From Bradyrhizobium nivariense (GTDB lineage: Bacteria; Pseudomonadota; Alphaproteobacteria; Rhizobiales; Xanthobacteraceae), in the NCBI RefSeq assembly GCF_029846715.1, contig NZ_JARVWW010000015.1:1-64000 (forward strand): a stretch of 64,000 bases of DNA, read 5' to 3'. This document shows positions 52,915 through 62,286 of this stretch, piece after piece. A program made the position numbers and the translations under genes. Positions within the stretch are counted from its first letter, which is position 1, and every line of letters begins with the position of its first letter. The notes beneath the pieces are model-generated. The model saw only the letters and a list, made by a program, of their open reading frames with translations. It did not search any database and was not told the DNA's origin.

Positions 52915-55260
52915 TTACGCACCTCCAAAGTGGATCTTCAGACCGGCCTTGTAGACCCTGCCCGGCCCCGGGCTCGACCACAGCACGTCGTTCTGCGTGG
53001 TGCCGTCGGTCGAGCTGCCGGGAATGGCATAGGGCCGGTAGTACTGGTTCAAGAGGTTGTCGATCGAGGCCGAGAACACGATGTCCCTGGTCGCGTTGTA
53101 GGTCAGGTAAAGGTTGACCAGTTCGTACCCGGTCGCAGGCAGATAACCGGCGGGCACGTCGTTGTTGGGACCGAACGAGGCCCACTGCGCCGTCAGGATC
53201 AGGGTACGATCGAGCAGGCGGACGCCGCCGGTCGTGACGACCTTGCGCGGGGTGATGGTCGCGAGCCCGACATTGGTCGCGACGTTCTTGCCCTGGATGT
53301 AGTGGCCGGCGACGCCGACGAACCAGCCGCCGGCGTCGTACATCGTCTCGGCTTCGAAGCCCTCGATCCGTGCATTGGCGATGTTCTGGTACTGGTAGTA
53401 CTGGCTGAGCAGACCGAACGGCGTCGCAACCGGCGTCGAAGGAACAAGGTCGATGTAGTCGCTGACGTCATTGCGGAACAGGTTGATCTTGCCGCGGAAC
53501 GAGTCAGACGCGGCGAAGATGCCGTCATATTTCAGATTGACGCCCACTTCCTTGTTCTTGCCGACTTCAGGACGAAGGTTCGGGTTGGGCAGGAAGCAGA
53601 ACAGGCCGCTGGTCCCATCAGGACAGGGAAAGAAAGCCGGTCCGCCGCCGGTTGCATGTGCGCCGGAGATCACGGTCTCTGTGATCGAGGGTGCGCGATA
53701 GCCTTCGGCATAGCTGACATAGGGCTGGAACCCGGCCACCGGCGTGACGCCGAGGGTGATCTTCGGCGAAAAGCGGTCGCCGCCGGTGTTCGTATTGCCT
53801 GACTGCAGATTATAGCGGTCATAACGGATTGCGCTCACCGCCTCGAACCATGTGCTGTAATTCTGCTTCAACTGGAGGAAGCCGCCCGACACGGTACGGA
53901 TGCCGCTCGGCGTGGTGATGTTGGAATTGCCGCGGCTGTCTGTCGTGACAACGTCGTCCTGGAACGCGTCAACGCCGTAAGTCAGCGCATTGCGCCAGTC
54001 GCCGACGTTGAAACGCGTGGTGTTGTTGGCATCAACGCCGTACGTATTGAGGACATAGCCGCGCTTGTCGCCGACGCAGCCCGAGACGTTGTTGCCGAAG
54101 CCGCCATTGCAATAGACCGACGTGGTCGTGCCGTAGTGATAGGTCTTGGTCTGGTCGTTGTCAGTGCGATTGCCATAGACCGACATGTGCCAGTCGAACA
54201 GATTGTCGCTCGGCAGTGCATAGTTCCAGGTGATCGTGCCGGTGTAGTTCTTGGCATCGGACGCATAGACTGATGAACCGCGATTCAACGCAATTAACGC
54301 CGGCGTGGTTGTCAGACCGCGATTGAACTGGCCGATATCGTACTGATAGTCCTGGAACACGGCGCCGAACTTGAGCTCGTGACCAAGGGCGGGACGTAAC
54401 GTGAGCTTCATCAGGCCGCTCTCGACCTGGTTGCCGGTATTGCCGATCTCGGTGCCGTTGCCGTCCTTGTAGTTTCCCTGCGTGCGGTAGACCGCGCCGC
54501 CAAAGATATCGACGTCGGGCGTAGCGCGTACGCCACCGAACACCGAGCCGAGACCGCGATTGTTGTTGGAGCCGTACGAGCCCGAGAAATCGACGCCCCA
54601 GCGCTCGCCGGGACGCAGCACGTCGTTGATGTCCTTGGTGCGGAACGAGACCAGGCCGCCGATCGCGCCGGAGCCGTAGATGTTGGCGGTGGGGCCGCGG
54701 ACGACGTCGACGCCCCCGATCAATTCGGGATCGAGGAAGAAGGAGCCGTTGGCGTTGTGGCCGGTGCGCTGATAGTTCTGCCGCGCCCCGTCGACGACCA
54801 CGGCGACGCGCCCGAAATCCTGCAGGCCGCGGATGTTGATGACGGTCGCGGGATCGTCGCCGCGCTCCTGGAACGACACCCCGGGCACGGCATAGAAGAT
54901 ATCCGACAGCCGGTTCGGCTGGAGACCCTGGATCTTGTCGAGCGAAACAGAGCTGACGGGCGCGAGCGCGTCGATCGCGCGCTCCGGCGTCTTGGTTGCG
55001 GCGACCGTGATGGTGTCGAGCGTCTGCACCGGTGCGGGGCCGCCGGCCTGGGCACGGGCGTTCATGACATCAGGCGTTGCCTGCTGCGCGACCGGCGGCT
55101 TGGGCTGCTTGCTCTTGGCCTGCTTCGGCCGTGCCGGTGACGCACTTTCCGCTTGCGGCTGAGCAGTCTGCGCAAGACCGCTCTCCGTCACCAATGCCGC
55201 AATTGAAACCACCGACGCGCCCAAAATAAGGACGCGCGAATACCTAGCCCCGTCAGCCAT
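52915..55260 (-). CDS. hmuR: TonB-dependent heme receptor HmuR
   Basis: Outer-membrane receptor of about 781 residues. A signal segment comes first, then a plug domain (about 90-215) with the TonB-box-like DTITVAATKTPERA, and then a 22-strand barrel. The heme-receptor motifs YRAP (in YAEGYRAPSITE) and NPNL (in NPNLRPEVGKNKEVG) are present, and the C-terminus ends in an aromatic/basic strand. ATG 55260 is used; a GTG at 55278 is an alternative. It heads the operon hmuR-hmuQ-hutX-exbB-exbD-tonB and diverges from hmuP. Confidence 0.93.
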   Translation of the reverse strand: MADGARYSRVLILGASVVSIAALVTESGLAQTAQPQAESASPARPKQAKSKQPKPPVAQQATPDVMNARAQAGGPAPVQTLDTITVAATKTPERAIDALAPVSSVSLDKIQGLQPNRLSDIFYAVPGVSFQERGDDPATVINIRGLQDFGRVAVVVDGARQNYQRTGHNANGSFFLDPELIGGVDVVRGPTANIYGSGAIGGLVSFRTKDINDVLRPGERWGVDFSGSYGSNNNRGLGSVFGGVRATPDVDIFGGAVYRTQGNYKDGNGTEIGNTGNQVESGLMKLTLRPALGHELKFGAVFQDYQYDIGQFNRGLTTTPALIALNRGSSVYASDAKNYTGTITWNYALPSDNLFDWHMSVYGNRTDNDQTKTYHYGTTTSVYCNGGFGNNVSGCVGDKRGYVLNTYGVDANNTTRFNVGDWRNALTYGVDAFQDDVVTTDSRGNSNITTPSGIRTVSGGFLQLKQNYSTWFEAVSAIRYDRYNLQSGNTNTGGDRFSPKITLGVTPVAGFQPYVSYAEGYRAPSITETVISGAHATGGGPAFFPCPDGTSGLFCFLPNPNLRPEVGKNKEVGVNLKYDGIFAASDSFRGKINLFRNDVSDYIDLVPSTPVATPFGLLSQYYQYQNIANARIEGFEAETMYDAGGWFVGVAGHYIQGKNVATNVGLATITPRKVVTTGGVRLLDRTLILTAQWASFGPNNDVPAGYLPATGYELVNLYLTYNATRDIVFSASIDNLLNQYYRPYAIPGSSTDGTTQNDVLWSSPGPGRVYKAGLKIHFGGA

Positions 55261-55422
55261 ATCAGCCCCAGCCTGCACTTTGCTCTTTTGGAGTCGTTTG
55301 GCTGGCGTGCGTTCGCAAAGCGAACGACTGGCTGGCTGATTTTCTCAAGGCGCGGACAAGCTGTCCGCCGCCATAATTGGTTACGTGGCAACACTTCGAC
55401 GGTCAATGACATCAGGTTGCAG

Positions 55423-55439
55423 TTTATATCGATTGTAAA
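55423..55439. promoter_or_regulatory. Candidate Irr/ICE-like dyad in the hmuR-hmuP divergent promoter
   Basis: TTTATATCGATTGTAAA is an imperfect AT-rich dyad (TTTA...TAAA ends) in the 258-base region between hmuR and hmuP. In B. japonicum, Irr binds an iron control element here with HmuP as co-activator. The match to that element is only by position and composition. Confidence 0.35.
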
Positions 55440-55518
55440 TTGTCGCCGTTGGAATGCGCTTCACGCCGCTTATACAAGCAAGACGCATCTGAAATTTCGA
55501 AAGCGCATCACACTCACC

Positions 55519-55725
55519 ATGTCAGCAACGTCCGGAGACAGCGGCGGCGATGCGGCAGGGCCGACACAAAGCCCTCCCGCAACAACGAGAACCCTCACCA
55601 TGCGAGGGAGCCGGATCGACAGCCGCGAGCTGTTTGCGGCCGAGCGCGAGATCATCATCGCGCATGGCGAAGACAATTATCGCCTCCGTTTGACCTCGCA
55701 GAACAAGCTGATCCTGACGAAGTAA
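55519..55725 (+). CDS. hmuP: Hemin uptake protein HmuP
   Basis: 68 residues. The HmuP C-terminal core is RIDSRELFAAEREIIIAHGEDNYRLRLTSQNKLILTK, with the typical YRLR(L)T..NKLILTK ending. In B. japonicum it is a co-activator with Irr of heme-uptake genes. ATG 55519 gives the family length; the frame opens further upstream without homology. hmuT follows after six bases. Confidence 0.93.
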   Translation: MSATSGDSGGDAAGPTQSPPATTRTLTMRGSRIDSRELFAAEREIIIAHGEDNYRLRLTSQNKLILTK

Positions 55726-55731
55726 CCTGCA

Positions 55732-56685
55732 ATGACATTTTGTCGCACCCTCACGCATCTCCTGCTCTCCGGCACGATCGCGCTCGCGTCCAGCGCGCAC
55801 GCCGCCGGTGTCACCGTGCATGACGCGCGCGACCGCGATGTCGCCGTCGCCGACTTCGCGCGGACGGTCTCGATCGGCGGCGCCATCACCGAGATTCTCT
55901 ATGCGCTTGGGCTCGAGAGCCGGCTGGTCGGTGTCGACACCACGAGCCTTTATCCGGCAGCGGCGCTGCACGACAAACCCAATGTCGGCTACATGCGCCA
56001 GATTTCCGCCGAAGGCGTGCTCGGCCTCAACCCCACGCTGATCCTGGCGATCCAGGGGTCGGGCCCGCGCGAGACCATGGACCTGCTGGAGACGGCAAAG
56101 GTGCCGCTGGTGCTGGTGCCGGAGACCTTCTCCGAGGATGGCCTGATCGAGAAAATAAGACTGGTCGGGCATGCCATGGGCGTCGACGCGCGCGCCGAAT
56201 GCCTGAGCGCCGCGGTCGGCGCCGATCTCGCGCAGCTCCGCGCACTGCGTGCCAAGGTGACGAAGCCGGTCCGCGTGATGTTCGTGATGTCGCTCCAGAA
56301 CGGACGCGCCATGGTCGCCGGTCACAAGACCGCCGCCGATGAGATCATCCAGCTCGCGGGCGCCGCCAACGCCGTCGACGACTACGACGGCTACAAGATC
56401 ATCGGCGACGAAGCGATCGTGGCGGCGAGACCCGACGTCTTGCTATCGATCGAGCGCGGCAAGGACTCGCTCCAGGCCGACGCGATCTATGCCCATCCGG
56501 GCTTTGCGTTGACGCCGGTCGCGGCCAACAAGAGTTTTATCACGATGGACGGGCTCTATCTGCTCGGATTCGGGCCGCGCACCGCGGCGGCGGCGCGTGA
56601 TCTCTCCGTCAAGCTCTATCCGGCATTGGCCGATGGCGGTGGCATATTCACCTCGGCCTTGTCGGGGGCGAACTGCCGGCAATGA
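55732..56685 (+). CDS. hmuT: Hemin ABC transporter periplasmic binding protein HmuT
   Basis: 317 residues with a signal peptide (MTFCRTLTHLLLSGTIALASSAHA). The BtuF/FecB-like fold has VSIGGAITEILYALGLESRLVGVDTTSLYP, VPLVLVPETFSEDGLIEKI and GANAVDDYDGYKIIGDEAIVAARPDV. It carries heme from HmuR to HmuUV. It overlaps hmuU by four bases (ATGA). Confidence 0.94.
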   Translation: MTFCRTLTHLLLSGTIALASSAHAAGVTVHDARDRDVAVADFARTVSIGGAITEILYALGLESRLVGVDTTSLYPAAALHDKPNVGYMRQISAEGVLGLNPTLILAIQGSGPRETMDLLETAKVPLVLVPETFSEDGLIEKIRLVGHAMGVDARAECLSAAVGADLAQLRALRAKVTKPVRVMFVMSLQNGRAMVAGHKTAADEIIQLAGAANAVDDYDGYKIIGDEAIVAARPDVLLSIERGKDSLQADAIYAHPGFALTPVAANKSFITMDGLYLLGFGPRTAAAARDLSVKLYPALADGGGIFTSALSGANCRQ

Positions 56686-57779
56686 GTATCGCGATCGGAA
56701 CCGGGGCGCATGGCACTGGGCAGCGCGCCGGCAGGGGACGCAAATTCGCGTCGGTTGCGCTTCCGCTGCTCCTCGCAGCGCTGGCAGTCACCGCGATCGT
56801 TGCGCTGACCGTCGGCGCGGCCGGCATTCCCCTCTCGCGGCTGCCTGCCGCGCTCGGTTTTGCCGGCAACACAGCCGCCGATGCCATGACCGCCCGCGAC
56901 CATCTCGTGCTGTGGTCGATCCGCATCCCCCGGATCGCGGCGACCGCGATGGTCGGCGGCCTGCTCGCCGCGGCCGGCGCGATCATGCAGGGCCTGTTTC
57001 GCAATCCGCTCGCCGATCCCGCGCTGGTCGGCGTCTCCAGCGGCGGCGCGCTCGCGGCCGCAAGTGCGATCGTCTTCACCGATTCACGCTTCGGCGAGAC
57101 GCTGCGTTTCCTCCAGACCGAGCTGTTGCCGCTGGCGGCTTTCGCGGGATCGCTGGTCACGACCGCGATCCTCTACGGCATCTCCAGCCGCGCCGGGCGA
57201 ACCTCGATCGCGATCTTCCTGCTCGCCGGCGTCGCCATCACCGCGATCACCAATGCCGGCATCGGCCTGCTGGTGTTCGTCGCCGACGATCGCCAGCTCC
57301 GCGACATCACGTTCTGGCTGCTGGGCTCGATGAGCGGCGCAACCTGGACCAAGGCCGCCGTGCTCGCGCCCATCCTGGTCATCGGGCTCGCGGCCTGCGC
57401 CTATATTGCGCGCGGTCTCGATCTATTGGTGCTCGGCGAAGCCGACGCCTTTCACGGCGGTGTCGACGTCGAGCGCCTCAAGCGGATCTCGATCGTCATG
57501 GTCTCGGCCATGACCGGCGTCGCGGTGTCGATCAGCGGCGTCATCGGCTTCGTCGGCATCGTCGTGCCGCATCTCTTGCGCCTCGTCATCGGCCCCGCGC
57601 ACCGCCTGCTGCTTCCGGCTTCGGTGCTGCTCGGCGCGATCCTGATGGTCGGCGCCGACACGCTGGCGCGCACCATCGTGGCGCCGGCGGAAATGCCGAT
57701 CGGCATTTTGACCGCCGCGGTCGGCGCCCCGGTCTTCTTAGGGATTCTGCTGCGGCAGCGCGGGCTCGCCTCGCTATGA
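56682..57779 (+). CDS. hmuU: Hemin ABC transporter permease HmuU
   Basis: FecCD-type inner-membrane permease of 365 residues with about ten helices. Landmarks are RIPRIAATAMVGGLLAAAGAIMQGLFRNPLADPALVGVSSGGALAA (FecCD signature) and SGVIGFVGIVVPHLLRLVIGPAHRLLLP (coupling helix region). It overlaps hmuV by four bases. Confidence 0.95.
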   Translation: MSIAIGTGAHGTGQRAGRGRKFASVALPLLLAALAVTAIVALTVGAAGIPLSRLPAALGFAGNTAADAMTARDHLVLWSIRIPRIAATAMVGGLLAAAGAIMQGLFRNPLADPALVGVSSGGALAAASAIVFTDSRFGETLRFLQTELLPLAAFAGSLVTTAILYGISSRAGRTSIAIFLLAGVAITAITNAGIGLLVFVADDRQLRDITFWLLGSMSGATWTKAAVLAPILVIGLAACAYIARGLDLLVLGEADAFHGGVDVERLKRISIVMVSAMTGVAVSISGVIGFVGIVVPHLLRLVIGPAHRLLLPASVLLGAILMVGADTLARTIVAPAEMPIGILTAAVGAPVFLGILLRQRGLASL

Positions 57780-58585
57780 GCGCCGTGATCGAGGCGCGGG
57801 CTTTAAGCAAGCGCGCCGGCCGCGCGACGCTGCTCGATGGCATCGGCCTGAATGTGGGGGCCGGCGAGATGGTCGCCATCATCGGTCCGAACGGCGCCGG
57901 TAAATCGACGCTGCTGCGGCTGCTCTCGGGCGATCTGCGCCCGAGCGAAGGCGAGGTGCGGCTGAAGCAGCGCGATATAAGCAGCTATACGCCGCGCGAG
58001 CTCGCCGCGCGCCGCGCGATGCTGTCCCAGCACATCAACGTCGCCTTCCCTTTCACCGTCGAGGAGATCGTGCTGATGGGCGCGGGCGACCGCAGCTTGC
58101 GCGACGCCGGTTCGCTCGTCGAGGCCGCACTGGACGAGGTCGGCCTTGCGCATTTCCGCGAACGGCAATTGCCGACATTATCAGGCGGCGAGCAGCAGCG
58201 CGCCCATTTCGCCCGCGTGCTGGTGCAGCTCGCCTGCGGCGAGGCCGAGCATGGACCGGGGCTATTGCTGCTGGACGAGCCGACTTCGAGCCTCGACCTG
58301 CGTCACCAGATTGACCTCGTCGAAGCGGCGCGCCGTCGCGCGGCGGATGGCACCGCCGTCATCGCGATCCTGCACGACCTCAACCTCGCGATCCGATTTG
58401 CCGACCGGCTGGTCGTGCTGAACCGTGGCCAGCTCGCCGCCGACGGCCCGCGCGCCGATGTCGTCACACGCGAGACCATCCGCGACATCTTCGAGATCGA
58501 CGCCGTCGTCCATCAGGCTGACGACGGCGTACCTTACGTGCTGCCGCAATCGATGCGGGCGGCCCCGCGTGTGGCGGGAATTTAG
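57776..58585 (+). CDS. hmuV: Hemin ABC transporter ATP-binding protein HmuV
   Basis: 269 residues. Walker A is GPNGAGKST, the Q-loop MLSQHINVAFPF, the signature LSGGEQQRAHFARV, Walker B GLLLLDEPTSSLD and the switch His in AILHDLNLA. The start ATG overlaps the hmuU stop. Its stop overlaps the stop of the convergent DUF4139 gene by four bases. Confidence 0.95.
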   Translation: MSAVIEARALSKRAGRATLLDGIGLNVGAGEMVAIIGPNGAGKSTLLRLLSGDLRPSEGEVRLKQRDISSYTPRELAARRAMLSQHINVAFPFTVEEIVLMGAGDRSLRDAGSLVEAALDEVGLAHFRERQLPTLSGGEQQRAHFARVLVQLACGEAEHGPGLLLLDEPTSSLDLRHQIDLVEAARRRAADGTAVIAILHDLNLAIRFADRLVVLNRGQLAADGPRADVVTRETIRDIFEIDAVVHQADDGVPYVLPQSMRAAPRVAGI

Positions 58586-60264
58586 CCAGCCGGCACGATC
58601 ACCATGCTCTTGTCCTTCGGCCAGCGGATGCGCCAGGCGAAGTTGATGTCCTTGACCTCGCCGGGCCTGGCGTCGAACGACCATTCCAGCACGCCGCGCT
58701 TGTCGCGGATGTTGCTCGCGGTCGGCGGCGTGGTCGCGGGCAGCATCTCGACCAGGATGTCCTCGTTCTCGCTGACCGGCAGCTGATCCTCGATCGCGAC
58801 CTTGATCGGGAAGTCGTGACCATTGCGGACGGTGGTCTTGAATGCGCGCTCGTCGGTCTTCGACGTTGTCACCAGGAGCCCTGCCGAACCTTCGTTGCGC
58901 TTGAGCACGGCGCGCTCGATCTTGACCTTGTCGTCGGCGCCGAAGCCGAGCCGCACGATGTCGTCCTTGGCCGAGGCCGAGAGCTTGCCGCGGCCGACGA
59001 AGACGCCGTCGCGATAGATCGCGACCTTGCCCGGCAGCAGCGTCGCGTCATCGGTCTGCTTGAAGCTCGCTTCGAGAAAGGCGGTCGGATCCGTCACCGG
59101 TGCCGCGCGCACCATGAGATCGGCGGGCACGTTCATCGACGTGATGCGCAGGCTCCTGGCGCCCTCGGCGGCGCCGAGGCTGACGCGGCCGGGAATCCTG
59201 AAGGTGGCCTGGAAATCGCCGATTTCGGCAACCGCCTGCTGTTCTTCGGCGCGTTCCGCAAGATCTTCCCTGGATCTGCTGGCGTAGGCGGGGGCTTCCA
59301 CCTTTCGCTGCATCTGCGCCGGGGCAGGCATTGCCGTATCGGAGACTGAACCCAGCGCGCGCGGCTTCGGGACTTGCGGATATTGTGCAACCAGCGAATT
59401 CAGCTCCGGCGCGCTGCCGCCGCGACCGATCCGCACCGTGGAAACACCGAGCGCGACGTTCGACCAGTCCTCGCCGGTCGATTGCGTGACCTCGGCGCGG
59501 CGGACCAGCTCGACTTGCGGCTTGCGGTCCTTGGCGCCGGTGTCGAGCCGGGCGTCATAGAGCGGCATCCAGCGGGCATTGCGCACCGCGTAGGTGACCC
59601 GCAGCGTCGCCTTTGTCGCGGCTGCCGAGGCGACGTCGATCCGCACTTCGAGCTTGCTCGGCGGCTTGGCGGCGCGCTCGGCGTCGAGCTGCGCGATCTG
59701 GCGATCGATCTCGCGCTGTTTTCGAGTGGCCTCCCGGATCGCAGTGTCGGCGGTCGCGATCTCCTCACCGACCGCGCTAAAGGCCGCCCGCCATTCCGTG
59801 ATCGGACGGGCCTCACCCTTGTCGCCGAGGCCGGCAGGGGACGCTTCGGCAAACCGCTGGGCGAATTTGCGCCGCGCGACTGCCGCATCGATCGCTCCTT
59901 GCAAATCGGAGCGCTCGTCCTTGAGCGTTTCGATACGCTTGTCGATTTCGGACAGGTTGACCGGCGGCGTCGCACGCGGCGGCCGCGCATCGATCGTACC
60001 GATGGTGAGTTTTGCGCCCGCCTCGCCTTCGACACGGAGGGAGGACGGATCAAGCGAGAGCGGAAAATCCCTGGCGACCAGCGTGCTGTCACCGGAGGCG
60101 AGATCCAGCGCAATGATGCGGGTGACGGTCGCGCCATCCGGATAGACGGTGACGGTGTCGATGGCCGATGTGGCGTCGACATCGGCGGCCCATGACGGCA
60201 ACGCGGCCGCATTGGTCACCAGGACCAGACTCGTCGTCGCCAGATATTTTGCGATGGTGCGCAT
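58582..60264 (-). CDS. DUF4139 / mucoidy inhibitor MuiA-like protein
   Basis: 560 residues with a signal peptide (MRTIAKYLATTSLVLVTNAA, cut near WAAD). The N-terminal DUF4140 part has VTVYPDGATVTRI, a coiled coil lies at about residues 90-200, and the C-terminal DUF4139 domain has WMPLYDARLDTGAKDRKPQVELVRRAEVTQSTGEDWSNVALGVST and FDARPGEVKDINFAWRIRWPKD. It is a periplasmic or surface protein of unknown mechanism. ATG 60264 gives the signal peptide; the longer frame is rejected. Confidence 0.9.
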   Translation of the reverse strand: MRTIAKYLATTSLVLVTNAAALPSWAADVDATSAIDTVTVYPDGATVTRIIALDLASGDSTLVARDFPLSLDPSSLRVEGEAGAKLTIGTIDARPPRATPPVNLSEIDKRIETLKDERSDLQGAIDAAVARRKFAQRFAEASPAGLGDKGEARPITEWRAAFSAVGEEIATADTAIREATRKQREIDRQIAQLDAERAAKPPSKLEVRIDVASAAATKATLRVTYAVRNARWMPLYDARLDTGAKDRKPQVELVRRAEVTQSTGEDWSNVALGVSTVRIGRGGSAPELNSLVAQYPQVPKPRALGSVSDTAMPAPAQMQRKVEAPAYASRSREDLAERAEEQQAVAEIGDFQATFRIPGRVSLGAAEGARSLRITSMNVPADLMVRAAPVTDPTAFLEASFKQTDDATLLPGKVAIYRDGVFVGRGKLSASAKDDIVRLGFGADDKVKIERAVLKRNEGSAGLLVTTSKTDERAFKTTVRNGHDFPIKVAIEDQLPVSENEDILVEMLPATTPPTASNIRDKRGVLEWSFDARPGEVKDINFAWRIRWPKDKSMVIVPAG

Positions 60265-60434
60265 AAATTTCCTTCCTGCCGGTATCGCCGCGCCGCCAGC
60301 CGGACGCGCGAAAAGATGCCTCGCCATCGTGATGAGACGCGGCAGGGAAGGAACTGGTTCGATTGGGGTTTCCGTGGGGCGCCGTTGCGGCGGCACCATG
60401 GCCGCGGAACGCATCGGCGTCCCACGGCCAAGCC

Positions 60435-61055
60435 TTACATTTGGGTGGGCGAACCCTGGCCGAAGATGCGGCGGAGCAAATCGGTTACGTTCTTGGCGCC
60501 GGCCTTCTTCAGGATGCCGGCGCGATAGCCCTCGACCGTCCGTGCGCTCAGATGCATGCGCCGGGCGATCTCCTTGTTGGTCAGGCCAGCGGCGAGATGT
60601 TCGAGCACGTCGCCTTCACGTGCGGTCAGGGGTTCGCAGCCGTGCAACCAGCGCTGCCGGTTAGAGCCGGGCTGTGCGAACTCGTCGATGGCGGCATCGA
60701 TCCGGTCGACGATGTCGCGGGTGCGGAACGGCTTCTCGATGAAGTCGGCCGCCCCGCTCTTGATGGCGTCAACCGCCATGGCGATGCTGCCGTTCGCCGC
60801 GGTCACCAGCACCGGCGCCATGCAGTTTTCCTCGCGCAGGCGCTTGAGCACGTCGAGGCCGGAGCGATCGGGCGGCATCTCCAGCAGCACGCAGGCCGGC
60901 ATCCGCGCCCTCGCTTCCGAGAGCAGAGACGCACCATCTGCGAAGCAGATCACGTCATAGGCGCTCTGCTGGAGCGCGGTGGAAAGTTGTTCGCGGAAGG
61001 CGGCGTCGGTGTCGATGACGAATACCTCACCCTTGGAAAGCATGTTCCCCGGCAT
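60435..61055 (-). CDS. FixJ-like response regulator with altered receiver domain
   Basis: 206 residues: receiver (about 10-125) and LuxR/FixJ helix-turn-helix (LTAREGDVLEHLAAGLTNKEIARRMHLSARTVEGYRAGILKKAGAKNVTDLLR). The conserved Thr (LVTAANGS) and Lys (IEKPF) of receivers are kept. The phospho-acceptor position is Glu59 (CVLLEMPPDRSG) instead of Asp, one residue is missing from the following loop, and the N-terminal acidic cluster reads VIDTD. It probably works without phosphorylation. No histidine kinase gene is adjacent. ATG 61043 is an alternative start. An AraC gene diverges 204 bases away. Confidence 0.9.
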   Translation of the reverse strand: MPGNMLSKGEVFVIDTDAAFREQLSTALQQSAYDVICFADGASLLSEARARMPACVLLEMPPDRSGLDVLKRLREENCMAPVLVTAANGSIAMAVDAIKSGAADFIEKPFRTRDIVDRIDAAIDEFAQPGSNRQRWLHGCEPLTAREGDVLEHLAAGLTNKEIARRMHLSARTVEGYRAGILKKAGAKNVTDLLRRIFGQGSPTQM

Positions 61056-61259
61056 AATTCCGATCCAATAATGTCTAGGTCAAATGATCCGAGACGGCCG
61101 CGGGCCTCATCGCCCTGCTGCGCCATCGTGCGCACGGCATTCACGCCAGTGCTTCGGTTTCACTTATGTATGTTCCATGCCGTTCCCGGATTTGACGGAT
61201 CGGGACAGAAACTTTACATTGCGGGACATCTGCAGGAATGGCTGGCAGGAACGGTTTGC

Positions 61260-62273
61260 ATGACCGACCTCGTTCGCAGCGCAGGCTTGAGCTATTACCC
61301 CGAGGTTGCCCGGTCGGTCGGGCTCGACCCCAAGCAGATGATGCGCAAGGTCAGGCTACCGCTGGCCTGCCTCGACGAGCCCGATACTCCCATTGCCGTC
61401 ACAGGCCTGCGCCGTCTGCTCGAATTGTCGGCAGAGGCGTCCGGGGCCGAAGATTTCGGCTTGCGGCTTGCCGAGCGTGGCGGGCTGACCAATTTCGGCG
61501 CGGTCGGCTTGATCGTGCGCGAACAGGCGACGGTCGGCGAGGCGATCGAAGCATTCTCACGCTTCATCCCTATCCATCACGACGGCATGAAGCTGGACGT
61601 CACCTGCAATAAGCAGACCGTAACCGTCACGCTGCATCTGCGCGGCCGGCAACCGACAGCTCCGCGGCAGTCGATCGACATGGCGCTCGGCAGCGTCCAC
61701 CGCATCATCCAGTCGCTGTTCGGCAGCGATTGGCGGCCACAGGAAGTGCACCTGCATTATCCACCGCCGCACGACCGTAAGCGCTACCGCGAGTTCTACG
61801 GCTGCCGTGTGACCTTCAACGCGGAGGACGATGCGATCCTGTTGTCGGCACACGACATGGAGCGCCGGATCCCGAGCGCGCATCCGCTGATCGCGAGCTA
61901 TCTGCGCAAGCGGATCGAGGCGATCGAGACGCGGCCGGCAAGCTGGGAGGAGAAGGTCGACGAGGTCGTGCGTCTCCTGCTCGCCAGCGGCGACTGCACG
62001 GTCGACCGCGTCGCCGAGCACCTCGCCTGCACCCGCCGCACCGTCCACCGGCACCTCGCCGAAGCCAGCACCAGTTTCTCGGCCATTCTCGACGCGCAGC
62101 GAGCCGATCTCGTGATCCAGTTGATCGACGACCCCGGCCGGCCGCTGGCCGACATCGCCGTGCAGCTCGGATTCTCCGCGCAGAGCGCCATGGCGCGCTG
62201 GTTCCGCGGCCGCTTCGGCTGCACCATCACCTCATGGCGCAAAGGCGTGCGGCCACCGGCGGCCGCAGCCTGA
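61260..62273 (+). CDS. AraC-family regulator with Arabinose_bd-type N-terminal domain
   Basis: 337 residues, OruR/ArgR-like layout. The N-terminal domain is LVRSAGLSYYPEVARSVGLDPKQMMRKVRLPLACLDEPDTPI through LTNFGAVGLIVREQATVGEAIEAFSRFI. The C-terminal AraC domain is LASGDCTVDRVAEHLACTRRTVHRHLAEASTSFSAILD and DIAVQLGFSAQSAMARWFRGRFGCTITSWR. ATG 61260 is chosen because it opens MTDLVRSAGLSYYPEVAR; the long upstream frame is a shadow of the response-regulator gene. Its target is unknown. Confidence 0.9.
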   Translation: MTDLVRSAGLSYYPEVARSVGLDPKQMMRKVRLPLACLDEPDTPIAVTGLRRLLELSAEASGAEDFGLRLAERGGLTNFGAVGLIVREQATVGEAIEAFSRFIPIHHDGMKLDVTCNKQTVTVTLHLRGRQPTAPRQSIDMALGSVHRIIQSLFGSDWRPQEVHLHYPPPHDRKRYREFYGCRVTFNAEDDAILLSAHDMERRIPSAHPLIASYLRKRIEAIETRPASWEEKVDEVVRLLLASGDCTVDRVAEHLACTRRTVHRHLAEASTSFSAILDAQRADLVIQLIDDPGRPLADIAVQLGFSAQSAMARWFRGRFGCTITSWRKGVRPPAAAA

Positions 62274-62286
62274 ATTTCAAGGCCGA

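Noticed and set aside
60363..61259. Long upstream extension of the AraC-family gene
   Set aside because: This part is the reverse shadow of the FixJ-like regulator gene. The AraC protein starts naturally at ATG 61260.
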